A stretch of 64,000 nt of DNA, taken from positions 401,043,889-401,107,888 of the forward strand of contig NC_081408.1 of NCBI RefSeq assembly GCF_030272615.1, in the 5' to 3' direction. Below, piece after piece: positions 21,360 through 33,958 of this stretch. The position numbers and the translations under genes are program-made. The notes beneath the pieces are model-generated. The model searched no databases. It was not told where the DNA came from and saw nothing but the letters and a program-made list of their open reading frames with translations. Position 1 is the first letter of the stretch. Every line of letters begins with the position of its first letter. The stretch is from Cryptomeria japonica (taxonomy: Eukaryota; Streptophyta; Pinopsida; Cupressales; Cupressaceae).

Positions 21360-24133
21360 CTTCTACAAGACACCAAAAAATCCATATTGTAGAGCCTTTT
21401 AACGGATCTTGAATACTAAAAATTTGTTCTCTCTCTCGACTGCCATGATATTTATATTTCAAAATATTTACCCATTTTCTTTGGATTGGCATACATAATA
21501 TAGATCAACTTGGCACCCATAACCTCATTTAAAATATTCTAGTTTCTAAGCTCAGCCCCCCTACAGCTTTTGGTTTGCAAACTTTGTCCCAAGTCAATAG
21601 AGGAATCTTATCATGCTCATCTTTAATGTTCCAAAAAAACTTTCTCATGCATTGGTTTATAATGTGAATAATCTTTTCAAGAATCTTCAAACACATCATA
21701 GAAAAGATTGGGAGAGCCAAAATCGATGTTTTGAGCATCAAGAGTCTTCTCGCCGAAGTGAGCCACCTACTTTTCCATTCCTCAAGTTTTCCCACATAAC
21801 CATCCACCAATTTTTTCCATATGTTTGTTTGGCAAGCCCCCCACAAAAAGAGGGGTACCAAGGAATCTACCTGGAAGATTTCCAACCTTTATGTCTAGAA
21901 TTATTACTATCTCTCTTTGCTTCTCCAAGGATGTATTAAAAAAGAAAATATATGATTTCAGCCAATTTATTTGTTGACCCGCAGGTTCACAATAGTTGTT
22001 TAGTGCCCTTTTGATACATCTTGCTTCTCTTAAATAAGATTCACCAAATAAAATGGCATCATTTACAAACTACCAATGTGTGGTAACATTCAACCTAGCT
22101 ACAATTTTTACCCCTTTTCATTTACCTTCACTTCTCAAATTCTGAATAAGTCTACCTAGAGCTTCAACTAGAATAATGAAAAGGAAAGTGGATAAAGGAT
22201 CCCCTTGCCTTAACCCATAAAAAGATTGGAAGAAACCTTGAGGATTGCCATTCACTAGGATTGAAAACCACAAGGAGTTTACACAACTTTTCACCTACTT
22301 AATCCACTTGGAACAAAATCCAAATTTATCCATAATTTATAACAAGAAATGCCTATCTACCATATCATATGCCTTACGAATATCCAATTTAATTTTTGAT
22401 CCACTTTTGATTTTCTAATGGTATGAATTGCTTGATGTGCAATGATTATTCCTTCCATGATTGACCTATTGGGGACAAGTCCACTCTGTTCTTCATAAAT
22501 TAAACTTTTAAGAATCAGTTTCATTCTCTGAACCATTACTTTTGCAATGACTTTGTAAATTGTATTACAAAGAAAGATTAGATGGAAATCTCCAAATGTT
22601 TTAACATTCTCCACTTTCGAGATTAAAACAACCAAGATACTGTTTAATTCTTTGGCCACAACGGTTTCCTCCCTAGCTTCCTCCACTACCTTCCACAAGT
22701 CATGACCAACCAACTCCCAAATTGTTTTGAAGAAAAAGGTCAGGAAGACATCCGGGCCACGTGCCTTGTCTCCCTTCATCAACAAGACTTCCTTTTTTAC
22801 TTCTTCTAAAATGATTGGTTTGTAAAAATGCTCATTCTACTGATTCGTGACTATCTTTGGATTGTTCTGAAGTGAAACATTCCATTGAGGTCCATTGTCT
22901 ATAGTTGAGCTCGATAACAGGTTCTTAAAATATTCTATTGCTTCCTTGTTTATATCTATTGTGGATGTGAGCCAATTATCTCTAACATCTTTAATGTCAG
23001 TAATTTTATTCCAAGATCTCTTCACTTTGACTAAATTATGAAAGAATTTTGTGTTTTGATCTCCCTCTTTAAACCAACATTCCCTTGACTTTTGCCTCCA
23101 ATACACGTCTTCCTAGGCTAGTATTTCATCATACTTAGATTTAAAATCTTTTTCCTGTTAGTAAATTTGTTTTGTCATACCTGCCATCATAATCCTTTCT
23201 TGAAATCCTCTCGACTCCTTAAATTTTATCTTACCTTCAATAATGTTTCCAAACTTAACTTTTTTCCACTCCTTAAGCTTTCCCTTAACGTATTGAAGTC
23301 TTTTGAAAAAAATAAAAGCTCTCTTACCTTCTACAACTGGAGCATCATTCCACCATTGAACTATAAGGTCCCTCACATTGTTATCTCTCAACCACATTTT
23401 CTAAAATTTGAAGGGGCATTGAGAATGAACATTTTCTATTTGAATAATTAGTTCCACTAAAAAATGATCTAATGAAAACAAAGGTCTGATAAAAGATCCA
23501 AAAATTAGTGGTTTTGCCACCCAATCTCCCCCTGCAAAAAATCTATCCAGTTTTTCTGTTATATGACCTGATCCCCATCTCCGATTTGACCATGTGAAAG
23601 ACCCACTGTTTGTTTTAATTTCCCACAAACCATTACTTGTAACAAAAATTTTAAAAATCTTTATGGGATCCTTCCAATTCCACTCTTCCTCCTAATTTAT
23701 CAACCAACTCTATAGTAGCATTAAAATCACCACCCATAATAACCAAAGAATCTTCTAGGTCCTTCAATATTTTTGTGATCTGCTGCCATACTTTAGTTTT
23801 ATTTCTAGCTTGAGTTGGACCATAAATATTCATCACATAAAAGTTGCAATTGAGGCTAAAAGAGTGAATTTCCAATGTTTAGATGCTTTCCAACTCTCTA
23901 AACTCACTGTGATAGGGCTCCATAAAAAACCCAAACCACATGTAGCCCCGACTACCTCTACAAAGGTTCCTTTCCACATTCTCCAACTCTAAGCAAGTTT
24001 TCCACTTCTCCACCCCCTAGTTTTGTTTCTCGTAGCAACACTAAATCTAGGCATGTTTGATCAAGACCTCTCTTGATCAAATAACTTTTGTTAGGGACAT
24101 TACATCCCCTGACATTCCAACTTAAGATTTTCA
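21360..24133 (-). pseudogene. LINE ORF2, endonuclease and reverse transcriptase
   Basis: ORF2 starts at about 24130 with KILSWNVRG, the N-terminal motif of APE-type endonucleases. GGDFNATIE (23651-23875) and SLDHFLVE (23401-23628) are the later endonuclease landmarks. The linker pieces 23158-23397 and 22837-23106 carry WFKEGDQNTKFFH. Reverse transcriptase follows: KARGPDVF, LISKVENV, EEQSGLVPNRSI (22357-22785), GLRQGDPLS near 22200, and the catalytic segment near 22065-22085, which reads FVND where active enzymes have F(A/V)DD. The C-terminal segment 21529-21885 has WKSRWLTSARRLLMLK. Coding similarity runs to the LTR junction. Several frameshifts and stops separate the pieces. Confidence 0.85.
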
Positions 24134-25886
24134 CTACTCCTCGGGAAGGGCAATGTCATTCCCTACAACTAGTTTACTCTGACCCTTGGCACACCCTACA
24201 ATTTCTAATTTTATTTTATTTGACTTTCTCCCTCTAGGTCTCTTTTCTCCTAACCTGACTTTCCTCGATATAGACCCGGTTTGCTCAATTGTTTTATTTT
24301 CCAAGATGTCTTCTTCATCTACCAACCCCCATTCATTCTCTTCATCCATTGAATACCACTTGTCACTCTCCTTGTCTAACGAGTTTGGAACCCTTTTTCT
24401 TTTAGTTTCGCCAGCCTCTGCATTTTATGTCATTTGGAGATTCCTTCCAACATATTAAATCCTTCGCTTCCCTGGAACACCGTACCAATCACTTCCATAG
24501 CTTTTTCCACTTTTGTGATTGCCTCACCCACGAAAGATACCATTTCCTCATTTTCATCGTATTCCTAAGTGCTTTGGACCTTTTTAGTTACATTTGCCTC
24601 CTCCTATGAATGAGATAAATCCTTCTTCAAGTTTTGGATAGAATTCATCACATATTTAGCCAAACCTTGAGCGATACATTGAGGTTTAGGTTCCAACACT
24701 TATGTCTGGATCACATTATGAGCTACAACCCTACATTGCTCCTGACCATGATTTAGTGTATCTCTATTAGTCTAAGATTTTTTACCATTCTCTTTCATAT
24801 TTGTACTTCCCAATACCTCAAGAAAGTTAAATTTTTCACCTTTAACCTACCCACATTAACTGTCTGACATTCACAATAATTGATCTATTAATCTTTCTTC
24901 GGCCAAAGCTTTCCCTTTCTCTCCCATTGTGCATAAATCTTCTATATGCCCCTCTTTTTTACATTTTTTTGCAATGTTCTAAGTTTTCTTCCACTTCAAT
25001 TTACTAATGCTAGCTCCTAACATTTGTCTTGATCTACACATCTTTGGGAAAGGTAGCATGGGGTTTCCAACTGATACTTATACAAGCATACATGCTAAAA
25101 TATTTCATTTCTATTGCTTTGTCAACCTTTATAAAGAAGCCCAGATTATTTCTAATATTTTTTAGGGTATCATTGTTCTAATATTCTCTCAGAAGATTAT
25201 ACAACCTAACCCAAATGGGTATCTTTTCCATGTTCATTTGAAAGGGATTAAAATTTGGCTCCCAATCTTTGATGTAGACCCCTCTTCCCCCATGAAAAAG
25301 GGGCCATTTTTTAAAACCCAGTTTTTATCATTCCCATTTTCTGTTATTATTAGGAAAAAACCATTTGGCATGGTTTTAATATCAAAATTGAATTTCAAGT
25401 TATCATCACACCATTTCTTAACCCTACTAAAAGCAGGTTAGACTCCCACCCATTTAAAGAAGCTTGTCCTGTCTTTCAGCATAGTTACTAACTCATTCCA
25501 ACCCTGGTCATCAAGAAAAAATGAGATGACATGATCATCATCATTAGAGGAACATACCTTTTCTTTCTCGTTAGTAATCTGAATCTTCTTCAATCTCCAT
25601 TCTTTCGCTTTCACATTCTCCCATTTGATGTTGGGGTCCTCCATGAGACTTTCATACCCCTTGAAGGCATGATTAGCATTTTTTCTTCCCCAACCCACAT
25701 TTGGCCCATGAAAATCACTCCTCCCACAAGCCATTCCATTGCCTTATCTTCTGTTCTGATCCTCCCAAACCTGATTGGGTCACTTCCAGGCTATGGAAAT
25801 GTTTTGTTTTTTGTTGTATTCCTTGCCCCTCTATCGAAAACCTTTGAATTCCCTCGGTTGCAACCCTAGTCTTCTTCTCGTCGCCA
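24134..25886 (-). pseudogene. LINE ORF1, DUF4283-like nucleic-acid-binding protein
   Basis: ORF1 of the LINE. A candidate start (MATRRRLGL) lies at about 25886, with another M at 25734 opening a 98-residue segment. The segment has the DUF4283-type layout of plant L1 ORF1: acidic region, then GWNELVTMLKDR, then NGFFLIIT and a VLKNGPFF block near 25290-25360. A degraded CCHC zinc knuckle (CKK-GHIEDLC-like) is readable near 24930-24970. The C-terminal piece 24134-24349 is charged, with a KRPRGRKSNK basic patch. The frame is interrupted repeatedly between these pieces. ORF1 proteins bind the element RNA. Confidence 0.65.
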
Positions 25887-25898
25887 TGGAAACTATCA

Positions 25899-27615
25899 AT
25901 TTTTTTTTCCTATGACATTCTTATCTGATAGAACCACTTCTAGTGCTACCATGTTCTTAATTTTCATTACTTATGTGCATATGTCTCTAGTCACAAATTA
26001 GGTTCAACTCTTGTTGTTAAGTTTTTATGTGATAGAACCACTTAATTTAACTTGATTTAATTATATTTTGATAGAATATGTTAAATGATTTGATAAACTA
26101 GTTCAACTATCGAATAGGTACTCAAACCCTTATTGATCAAATGTTGAAAAATCTAAATAACACAATAAACATAGCTTCAAAAAGAAAGAGAGACAATATT
26201 GAAAGACACAATATAACTCAACATAAAATGCATTGACCAAAACTATAAACCAAAGGATCTCAAACTGTAATATAAATCTACTTACATCTTTATAGACGCG
26301 AGATGATAATTGTACTTTTGTTAGCTAATAATTAGATAATGATTTTAAATTTCTATTTGACTCTTTGTAAATGTGAGACAATAATTTTATAATTACTTAA
26401 CTCATTGTGAATGTGAGATAATAATTAAATAATAATTTTAACTTTCTACTTAACTTCTTGTAGAAGTAAAATAATAATTAGATAATCATTTTAACTTTTT
26501 ACTTAACTCTTTGTAAATGTAAAATAATAATTAGATAATCATTTTGACTTTTTACTTAACTCTTGTAAATATAAGAAAATCATTTTAACTTTTAAAAATG
26601 GTTATTTTACGACTATGTTGAACTCAATTCCCATATGAAATTTAAATACAAAGGGTGTTTTGGTAACAAAACACTAATCCACATTGAATGTGGGATTATT
26701 TAAAATCATCAGTTTTTTATTTACAATGCAAATTGGCAATTGGCAACCAGCCCTACATTTGTACTTATTAGTGACTGAATATATAATATATAATATATAA
26801 TGTATAATCTATTGCGCACGTGGGGTGGCTATTGAAAGGAAACACTACTTACCGTCCCCACAATAGAGCAAGTTCATTTCATAAATATGATTTTTCCATT
26901 TAAATGTGAAGCTATATAATTAAATTTATTTTAATAAAAAAGTAAATTTAAGAAAAGTTTTTAATTGAGAAATCTATCTTAGATTTTTCAACTTTTATAT
27001 TTGATACAAATGAAGAAATTTATAATTAATTTTCAATAAGTAATAAATTAGATTCATTAAAATTTAATTCAATTCAATTAAGTTTGGTAAATTTGGATCT
27101 CAACACAAAGGTCAATTTTACTTTTCAATTATAAAAAATAATCATCTATAATTTGAACAACTTTTTAATTTTCTATAAAATTTTGTAAATAAACTTAAAA
27201 ACAAATTTTCAATTTCAAAATAAGAAGCTAATCTTTACTTTAAACACTTTTTCTTGAAGATTAATGACATAAAATTTTGCAATTTCAATATGAATACAAT
27301 CTAAATTTAATGTGCTTCAAATCAATATTTTTTATTCTCAACAATTTGTATAGTCATTTATCTTTTTTCCTAAATCTTATCTTCTTCACAACATATAATT
27401 TTATCTCTTTCTCTCTTTCTCTCTTTCTCTTCTCTTCTTTTTCTAAGAATTCAAAAGGATACATGCCAGCTTTTCTAACTTTTCTAATTTTTTAAATTTA
27501 ATTTTTATTCATGTTAATTAACAAATTAATTAAAAATCACCAATTCCTAACATACAATTTTAAAATGTAAGTTGCATGCAATCCAATTTTAAGGATATAT
27601 TTCTTTTTAGAATTA
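25899..27615. other. AT-rich intergenic sequence
   Basis: No coding region recognised. It holds the tandem repeat at 26319-26600, a TATATAATA-type low-complexity run at 26780-26800 and a short CT-rich microsatellite around 27405-27440. The open frame at 27277-27495 is AT/CT-rich and shows no family signature. Confidence 0.5.
26319..26600 (+). repeat. AT-rich tandem repeat, unit about 60 bp, 4-5 copies
   Basis: Degenerate units each contain AATAATTAGATAATCATTTT followed by a TTTCTACTTAACTC-like block and TTGTAAATGTGA. Later units (from about 26470) are more alike than earlier ones, as expected if the array grew from that end. Confidence 0.8.
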
Positions 27616-29166
27616 CATACTGATAACTCAATGATGAACAATAAGTACCAAAGCGGTACTGAGAGGGGGGGGGGGTGTGAATCTGTACAGTCACAAAAAC
27701 TTTTCCTGAACCGGTTTGACTGCAAACACTGCAAATGTCTGACAGACAATAACACCAGTCTGAAATAGAGTGCAATCGGTAAAGCTAAGAATGACCGTGA
27801 CAAGTATTAACCGGTTAATCACTTAGCTTTCCACTTAACTTAATACTACACTTCCATTTCACCCTTATGCATTAATAGGTAATCTATCATTAGAAATATA
27901 ATAACAGCTAGCTCAGCATGATTAACCTTCAGACACAAATCACTTAAATCATCACATGAAAAATACTACACATGACATAGATTTTTCACATGGAAACCCA
28001 ACTAGGAAAAACCACGGTGGGGATAAATACCCACAAGCTGCTTTTGAACTCTTTAGAAGTCCGCTCTATTAGGAACCTAGTCCGGTTAAAGATTGTTACA
28101 ATAGGTTCTACTAGGAACCGATCCTGTTAGAGATCACCCGATTAAGGGATGGCTAAATACCCGGTTAAGGGTTAAACCCCGTTAGAGGTTACCTTGTTAG
28201 AGGATTTCAAGAACTCAATGAGTTTGAGTCACCTCGTTAAAGGATTTACAACAAACTAGTTAAAGCTACCCGGTTAAGGGATTTTCTAACTGTTGAAGTG
28301 GTTAAAGATCAACAGGTATTACAATGATCTGATAATAGCACTCAATGCCTAATGCAGATCCACTTAAGTTCCTTCCTGCTGCACACACACTATGCAGGAA
28401 TCAATACTCTTATCTCATCTAGTCTGGCAAGAATCACGTATCTCTGCACTTAGATACACACACACCATTTGCCAACAACCTCAGTATGAAACACAACATT
28501 GACCTTATATGAAACAAATAGGTCGGTAGCATAAACCCTAAACCCTAAACATTTAGGTTAAGCAATTTAGGCGGTTCAATCTTGGCCATTGAACACTTTG
28601 CATTTGAATACAATGGTCTTGAACAGATCTCAAGATATTCTCCATCGTTCATTCTTCACCGTTTACAGGGACTTCGCACATTCCCGAGGCAGATAGGATC
28701 GATCTCCTTCATGCAAGATCCTTCACGCGCACAAGGTTGACGTGGCAACACGATCTGATCTTGATTACAATGCTAGCTCATCACACAATGTCATCGGTTG
28801 AATCACACAGGCTTGGAACACTTCAACCGGAAACCCTTAAGCTAAGACTACCAACCAGTAGTCATACCATACTAAGCCTTACTAGAAAACATTCCATATG
28901 TTGGTTCACATTCCATCATACCGGCTCACTTGGACAAACATACCACTTCACCTATTGCTCATATACCGGTTTATACCGCTATACCGGTTCTCTTTGCCAG
29001 CTGCTTAGCTTCAATATACCTGTTCACTTCTTTGCACATATATCAGTTCACCACATTATACCGGTTCACTTTTCAACATATTGTTGGTTCACTCTCCTCT
29101 ATATTGACATCAATGACAACATAATATCATCATGTCAACATACTCTGCACAAATGCCAACACATAC
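27616..29166 (-). mobile_element. solo LTR, family A, copy 1, with 5-bp target duplication (fossil)
   Basis: The LTR body is 27621-29161 (1541 bp), opening TGATAACTCA and closing ATGCCAACA in plus orientation, flanked on both sides by CATAC (27616-27620 and 29162-29166). A second, opposite-strand copy lies at 50753-52285. No internal coding region is present, so this is a solo LTR left after recombination between the two LTRs of a full element. Features include a long G run (about 27663-27675), repeated ACCGGTTC-type words toward the 29-kb end, a CACGGTGGGGATAAATACCC block and a double telomere-like motif (28533-28550). Similar blocks occur in the copia-type LTR at 2590, suggesting Ty1/copia affinity. 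The open frames inside are incidental. Confidence 0.85.
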
Positions 29167-29899
29167 ATATATAAAATTTATCTTCATTATAAATTTTAAC
29201 TCTATGATCTATTAGCTCAAATGGTTGGTAAGGTTGTATTAAGTCTTTGGGCTTGTCTCATGTAGGTATAAGGTTCAACTCTTGTTAGCTGGATTTAGAG
29301 TAAATATCATATACATTTATAATTGATTTTACTTTTTCAAAAAATAAAAAGTCTAATCTAGAATCAATTAATAATTTTATTTCTAATTTATTTCTTTAAT
29401 TTTATTTAATTATCTAAGAAAAAATAAAATTAATCAATTTCCAAGGATTTGCCACTTTTATCTAGTATTCAAGTTAAATGAGAAATAGATAATTTCTAAT
29501 CAAATCACTTGCCTAATTAATTTTATCATTTCCTAATATGATCATTGCCATTGCATAATTAACTAAACTTAAATAATTTACAAAATGTGGGGGTTATGAA
29601 AAGGCCCCTCAAGAAAAAAGACAGATGATTGTCAAATGGAGATAAAAATCCTCATATGAGGGAGAGAGGGAGAGGGAAAAGGGACCTCTCATAAAGTAGC
29701 CTCCTATCCCCAACAAAGATAAAAATTGAAGAAACTTATTTTTTTCAAAGGTATGGTGAAGCTATCAACATCCTTTTCAAATTTAGGCAATACCAAAAAT
29801 CATGACATATTTGTCTATAAGCTTGAGATTAGTGCATGTGAACCTCTATGTGCTTGATCTATTGGTGGTGAACTGGGTTCTAAGAAATATAAATGAATA
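29167..29899. other. AT-rich non-coding sequence
   Basis: No coding region recognised. It could include the 3' end of the copia relic that follows, but no LTR was identified. Confidence 0.4.
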
Positions 29900-30537
29900 A
29901 TGATCATATAATATGCTAGATGGACATTTGAATTGGGTACCAAACTTAGTGAGAAAATGCTAAAGAAAAATGGCCTTAGTGAAAATATTTATAACACCTT
30001 AGTACTCAAACTCAATAGAAGATGAAGCATTAGTAAACTATTTCTCACTTAACCAACATGTGACCTAAACTAAGCGAGAAATGATAACTTGAAGTAGACT
30101 TGTGATCTTGAGAATTTTCTACCCCATGTGAATCTATATACCCCACCAAATCAATAACAATACTTATTGCATGGTGAATCTCATAATTAGGAGTACCATG
30201 AATGTAATGGAATATCTACTTAATTGCCTTCTAATGTAGTTCATGGATTGAGTGCATAAAGTAAAAGACCGTGCCATTATCATATGGAGTGTTAGATCTA
30301 GTGTGAATCAAACAAATTATTCTTCCAACAAGTTATCAATATATACTACCATTAACCAATGTTGAAGAGTAATTAGACTCAATTTTGAACCCTAAAAGAA
30401 AGGGACTTACAAAACGCTTACAATCAACCATGTGAAAATAAAAGAGAAAATCAAAAGTATACTTGGATTGGACAATGGTAATCCTAGAGGCAAGTTGAGA
30501 TATCTAAATCCTTAGGAAGTAATACACCAAACCCAAG

Positions 30538-31100
30538 TCATTCATAGGAAAACCTATCATGAAGGATGGTATTTACTACCACAATAGATGAAGAAGATTT
30601 TCTTGTGATCAATAGGTTATCAACATAAAAATATAAAAATGGGAGAGGATAATAATGTAATATGTAGATATTTGTATTAGAATGGAACCAAGAGAACACA
30701 ATTGTGAGAAGTAAGGAATACATCTTGTTTTAACAGGCCTAGGGGATTTGTTTTAGGTCATACATTTATTTTCTAAGTTTGCAAGACATGGAAGAATATA
30801 ATAAAAATCCTTATAAGAACTCTATATACATATCCCCCTTGAGGTCTTTATGAATAAATACACTCTCTACATCTATTTGGTGAACCACCCAATAATGTTA
30901 CAATGATAGTAACTATAGATTGTACATGATTACATCTAGTGCAATCAATAACAAGAACCTAGGAAATCCTATTTTCTACTACTTGTTCTTTTAACTTATC
31001 CACTAACTCATTGGATATAATATTTTTGATATATCCACTCAACTAAATAAGCTTCCTTCCCTTGGGAAGAGGGGCTAGATCCAAAATGTGATTCCTAACC
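30538..31100 (-). pseudogene. copia reverse transcriptase core (fossil)
   Basis: Minus-strand landmarks in the right order are the N-terminal QEEYNYLVRNHI and LPKGRKLI blocks (31030-31125) and the active-site neighbourhood FYVDNLLITRKSSSS (about 30580-30640), matching the YVDD box of copia reverse transcriptase. The copy is broken in many places. Confidence 0.7.
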
Positions 31101-32033
31101 AAGTAATTATACTCCTCTTGCATGTTTGTCTATCACTTAGGAAAACAGATGATTTCTAAAAAGACTCTAAATTAGATGCAAAACTAATAAAAGTATGTGC
31201 AAGTCCCTAGAACTATGAGCATGTTTACCTAGTGTTTAGTGGATACCCATCCCAATCATTTGTATCATATAAGGTCTTCCAAGCCCAAAGTAGACCTATA
31301 GTTACAGAATCTAAAGGAGATTATACAACCTCTAAATGATGGCCAAGATAAGGATGAGGTGAATATTAATTATCACTCTCAACATCCAAAGTGGACAAAG
31401 AAGAATCCTTATCATTAGGAAGGTGCCTAGGTGGATCCAATGTGGATGTAGAATGAATGAAATTAAAAGAACCCTCTTTAAAGATAACACTCCTCTAATG
31501 AAAAAATCATGGGTGGTAGGGTGGAGGAGTCAATAACCCTTAATAGAATTTGGATAGCTTAAAAAATACAAGGTTTAATCTATGGATCGATGACTTTACA
31601 TTTCTCTATAAGGATGCGGGTCTATGCCAGAGAATTAAAAACCCTAAAGTTTTTAACAATTTTCTTTTACAATTTCAAGATTCAAAAGAAGTGACTCCTT
31701 TCAAGGCTCAATTAGGAACATGGTTCTCAATATAACATGCCTAGTTAATGACCTTCATCTAATATTAAAGTGTAAGATATTTAGAGTGAATAATATAATT
31801 GGATATTTCTTTCATATATGTGTTCTTACATTCAACAACACATTCTACTAATAATTTTATAGAATTATACACTATAGATCAAATCCCTTTGAATTGTAAA
31901 ATTTCTTAAATGGAAGGTTAACATACAAACTATGATTATCCTTCCACAAAACTTTGATAGCTTTTGCTAATTATTTCTCCATAAAATATTTGTAGTCTTG
32001 AAGATCGTCAAATACCTAAGAATTATATATAGG

Positions 32034-32312
32034 CACACACACACTATATATATATATGTGTGTGTGTACATGTAAATGTATATACATATATTTACATATA
32101 TAAATATATACACATACATATATAAACATATATATGTGTATATATATGTATATATGTATATATATGATATACATATACATGTATATACATATATATAGAG
32201 AGAGATATATATATAGACATACATATATATAGTATATACATGTATATATATGTATATATATGTATATACATATACATATATACATATATACATATATATA
32301 TACATATACATA

Positions 32313-32353
<41 letters not shown>

Positions 32354-32477
32354 ACATAATTATACATATATATACATGTATATATGCATATGTATATATG
32401 TATATATGCATATGTATATATATATATACATGTATATATACATATACATACATGTATATATATATGTGTGTGTGTGC

Positions 32478-32533
<56 letters not shown>

Positions 32534-32671
32534 ATGTATATATATATATGTGTGTGTGTGTGTATATATACATGTATATATACATGTGTATATACATATA
32601 CATATGTATATATACATGTATACATATATATATATATATACATATACATATGTATGTATACATGTATACAT

Positions 32672-32704
<33 letters not shown>

Positions 32705-32884
32705 CATATATATATATAGATATATACATGTACATACATATATATGTACATATACATACATATACATATGTATATATATATACACACATATATATATACA
32801 TGTATATATATGCATGTATATATATGTATATATGTATATATACATACATGTACACATGTACACATGTACATGTATATATACATG

Positions 32885-32937
<53 letters not shown>

Positions 32938-32940
32938 GTG

Positions 32941-32986
<46 letters not shown>

Positions 32987-33124
32987 TATATATATGTATG
33001 TATGTATGTATATGTATATATATATATATATGTATGTATGTATATGTATGTATATATGTATATATGTATATGTATATATATATGTGTGTGTGTGTGTATG
33101 TGTATATATGTATATTTATGTATA

Positions 33125-33201
<77 letters not shown>

Positions 33202-33274
33202 ATTTATATGTATATGTATATGTATATGTATATATTTATATCTATATATATATGTATGCATGTATGTATGTATA

Positions 33275-33309
<35 letters not shown>

Positions 33310-33339
33310 ACACACATATATATACACATATATATATGC

Positions 33340-33374
<35 letters not shown>

Positions 33375-33438
33375 TATATACACACACATATATACATACA
33401 TATGTATATATACACACATACATATATATGTATATATG

Positions 33439-33471
<33 letters not shown>

Positions 33472-33600
33472 ATGTATATATACATACATATATACATATA
33501 TATGTATGTGTGTATATATACATATGTATGTATATATGTGTGTATATATATGCGTGTCTATATATGTATGTCTATATATGTATGTATATATGTATATGTA

Positions 33601-33631
<31 letters not shown>

Positions 33632-33700
33632 GCATACATACATATGTATATATATATATATACACACACACACACATATGTGTGTGTGTATGTATGTATT
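32034..33700. repeat. compound TA/TG/TATG/TATATG microsatellite, about 1.67 kb
   Basis: An almost pure alternating purine-pyrimidine tract. Sub-blocks include (TG)n at about 32490-32531, TATG tetramers at about 32959-33010, TATATG hexamers at about 33129-33205, and long TA runs. It forms the 3' tail of the SINE. Long open frames occur on both strands (up to 527 codons) only because the repeat words lack stop codons in those frames. The tract can adopt hairpin, cruciform and Z-DNA structures and should be highly variable in length. Confidence 0.95.
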
Positions 33701-33905
33701 AACTAACTATTATGCATGGTAAACTTTTTAACGTGACTGGTGATGCTAGCACGACACACCCTAGCTCCATGGAAATGCTTTTGACTCGAAGCTGTGGATC
33801 ATTGAGGCCACATATAGGGAACCTCATCCCCACACTTCACTTGATCAAACCTATGAGCTCAACCCAACGAAAGAACAAGGCATGCGAGCTCAATGGCCCA
33901 ACAAA

Positions 33906-33915
33906 GATTTGAACC
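33906..33915 (-). promoter_or_regulatory. SINE B box (pol III internal promoter)
   Basis: GGTTCAAATC on the minus strand, close to the GGTTCGANNCC consensus, about 40 bp downstream of the A box. Confidence 0.7.
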
Positions 33916-33947
33916 TTGGTGGTTGCTTCACCAACAAAGTGTTTTAA

Positions 33948-33958
33948 CCACGACACTA
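33948..33958 (-). promoter_or_regulatory. SINE A box (pol III internal promoter)
   Basis: TAGTGTCGTGG on the minus strand, followed by TTAAAACACTT, resembles the D-arm region of a tRNA. Confidence 0.6.

Larger units (their letters stand above)
21351..25898 (-). mobile_element. L1-type LINE retrotransposon, 3'-truncated by an LTR element
   Basis: A minus-strand non-LTR retrotransposon with the two-ORF plan of plant L1 elements: ORF1 (24134-25886) and ORF2 with endonuclease then reverse transcriptase (21360-24133). The 3' end of ORF2, 3' UTR and poly(A) tail are missing because the LTR at 21350 abuts it. Its 5' end is placed near 25898, just above a candidate ORF1 start. Both ORFs contain several stops and frame changes, so the copy is dead. 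Confidence 0.85.

Noticed and set aside
28533-28550. Telomere-like repeat as a sign of a chromosome end or interstitial telomere
   Set aside because: Only two to three units, and found at the equivalent place in both solo LTRs, so it is part of the LTR.
28737-29174. 145-codon plus-strand frame
   Set aside because: It lies wholly within a solo LTR and consists of repeated ACCGGTT-type words; no domain and no partner.
32016-33722. Long open frames (up to 527 codons) on both strands
   Set aside because: They translate the TA/TG microsatellite into YIYI, CVCV and HTHT repeats; the frames are open only because the repeat words contain no stops.
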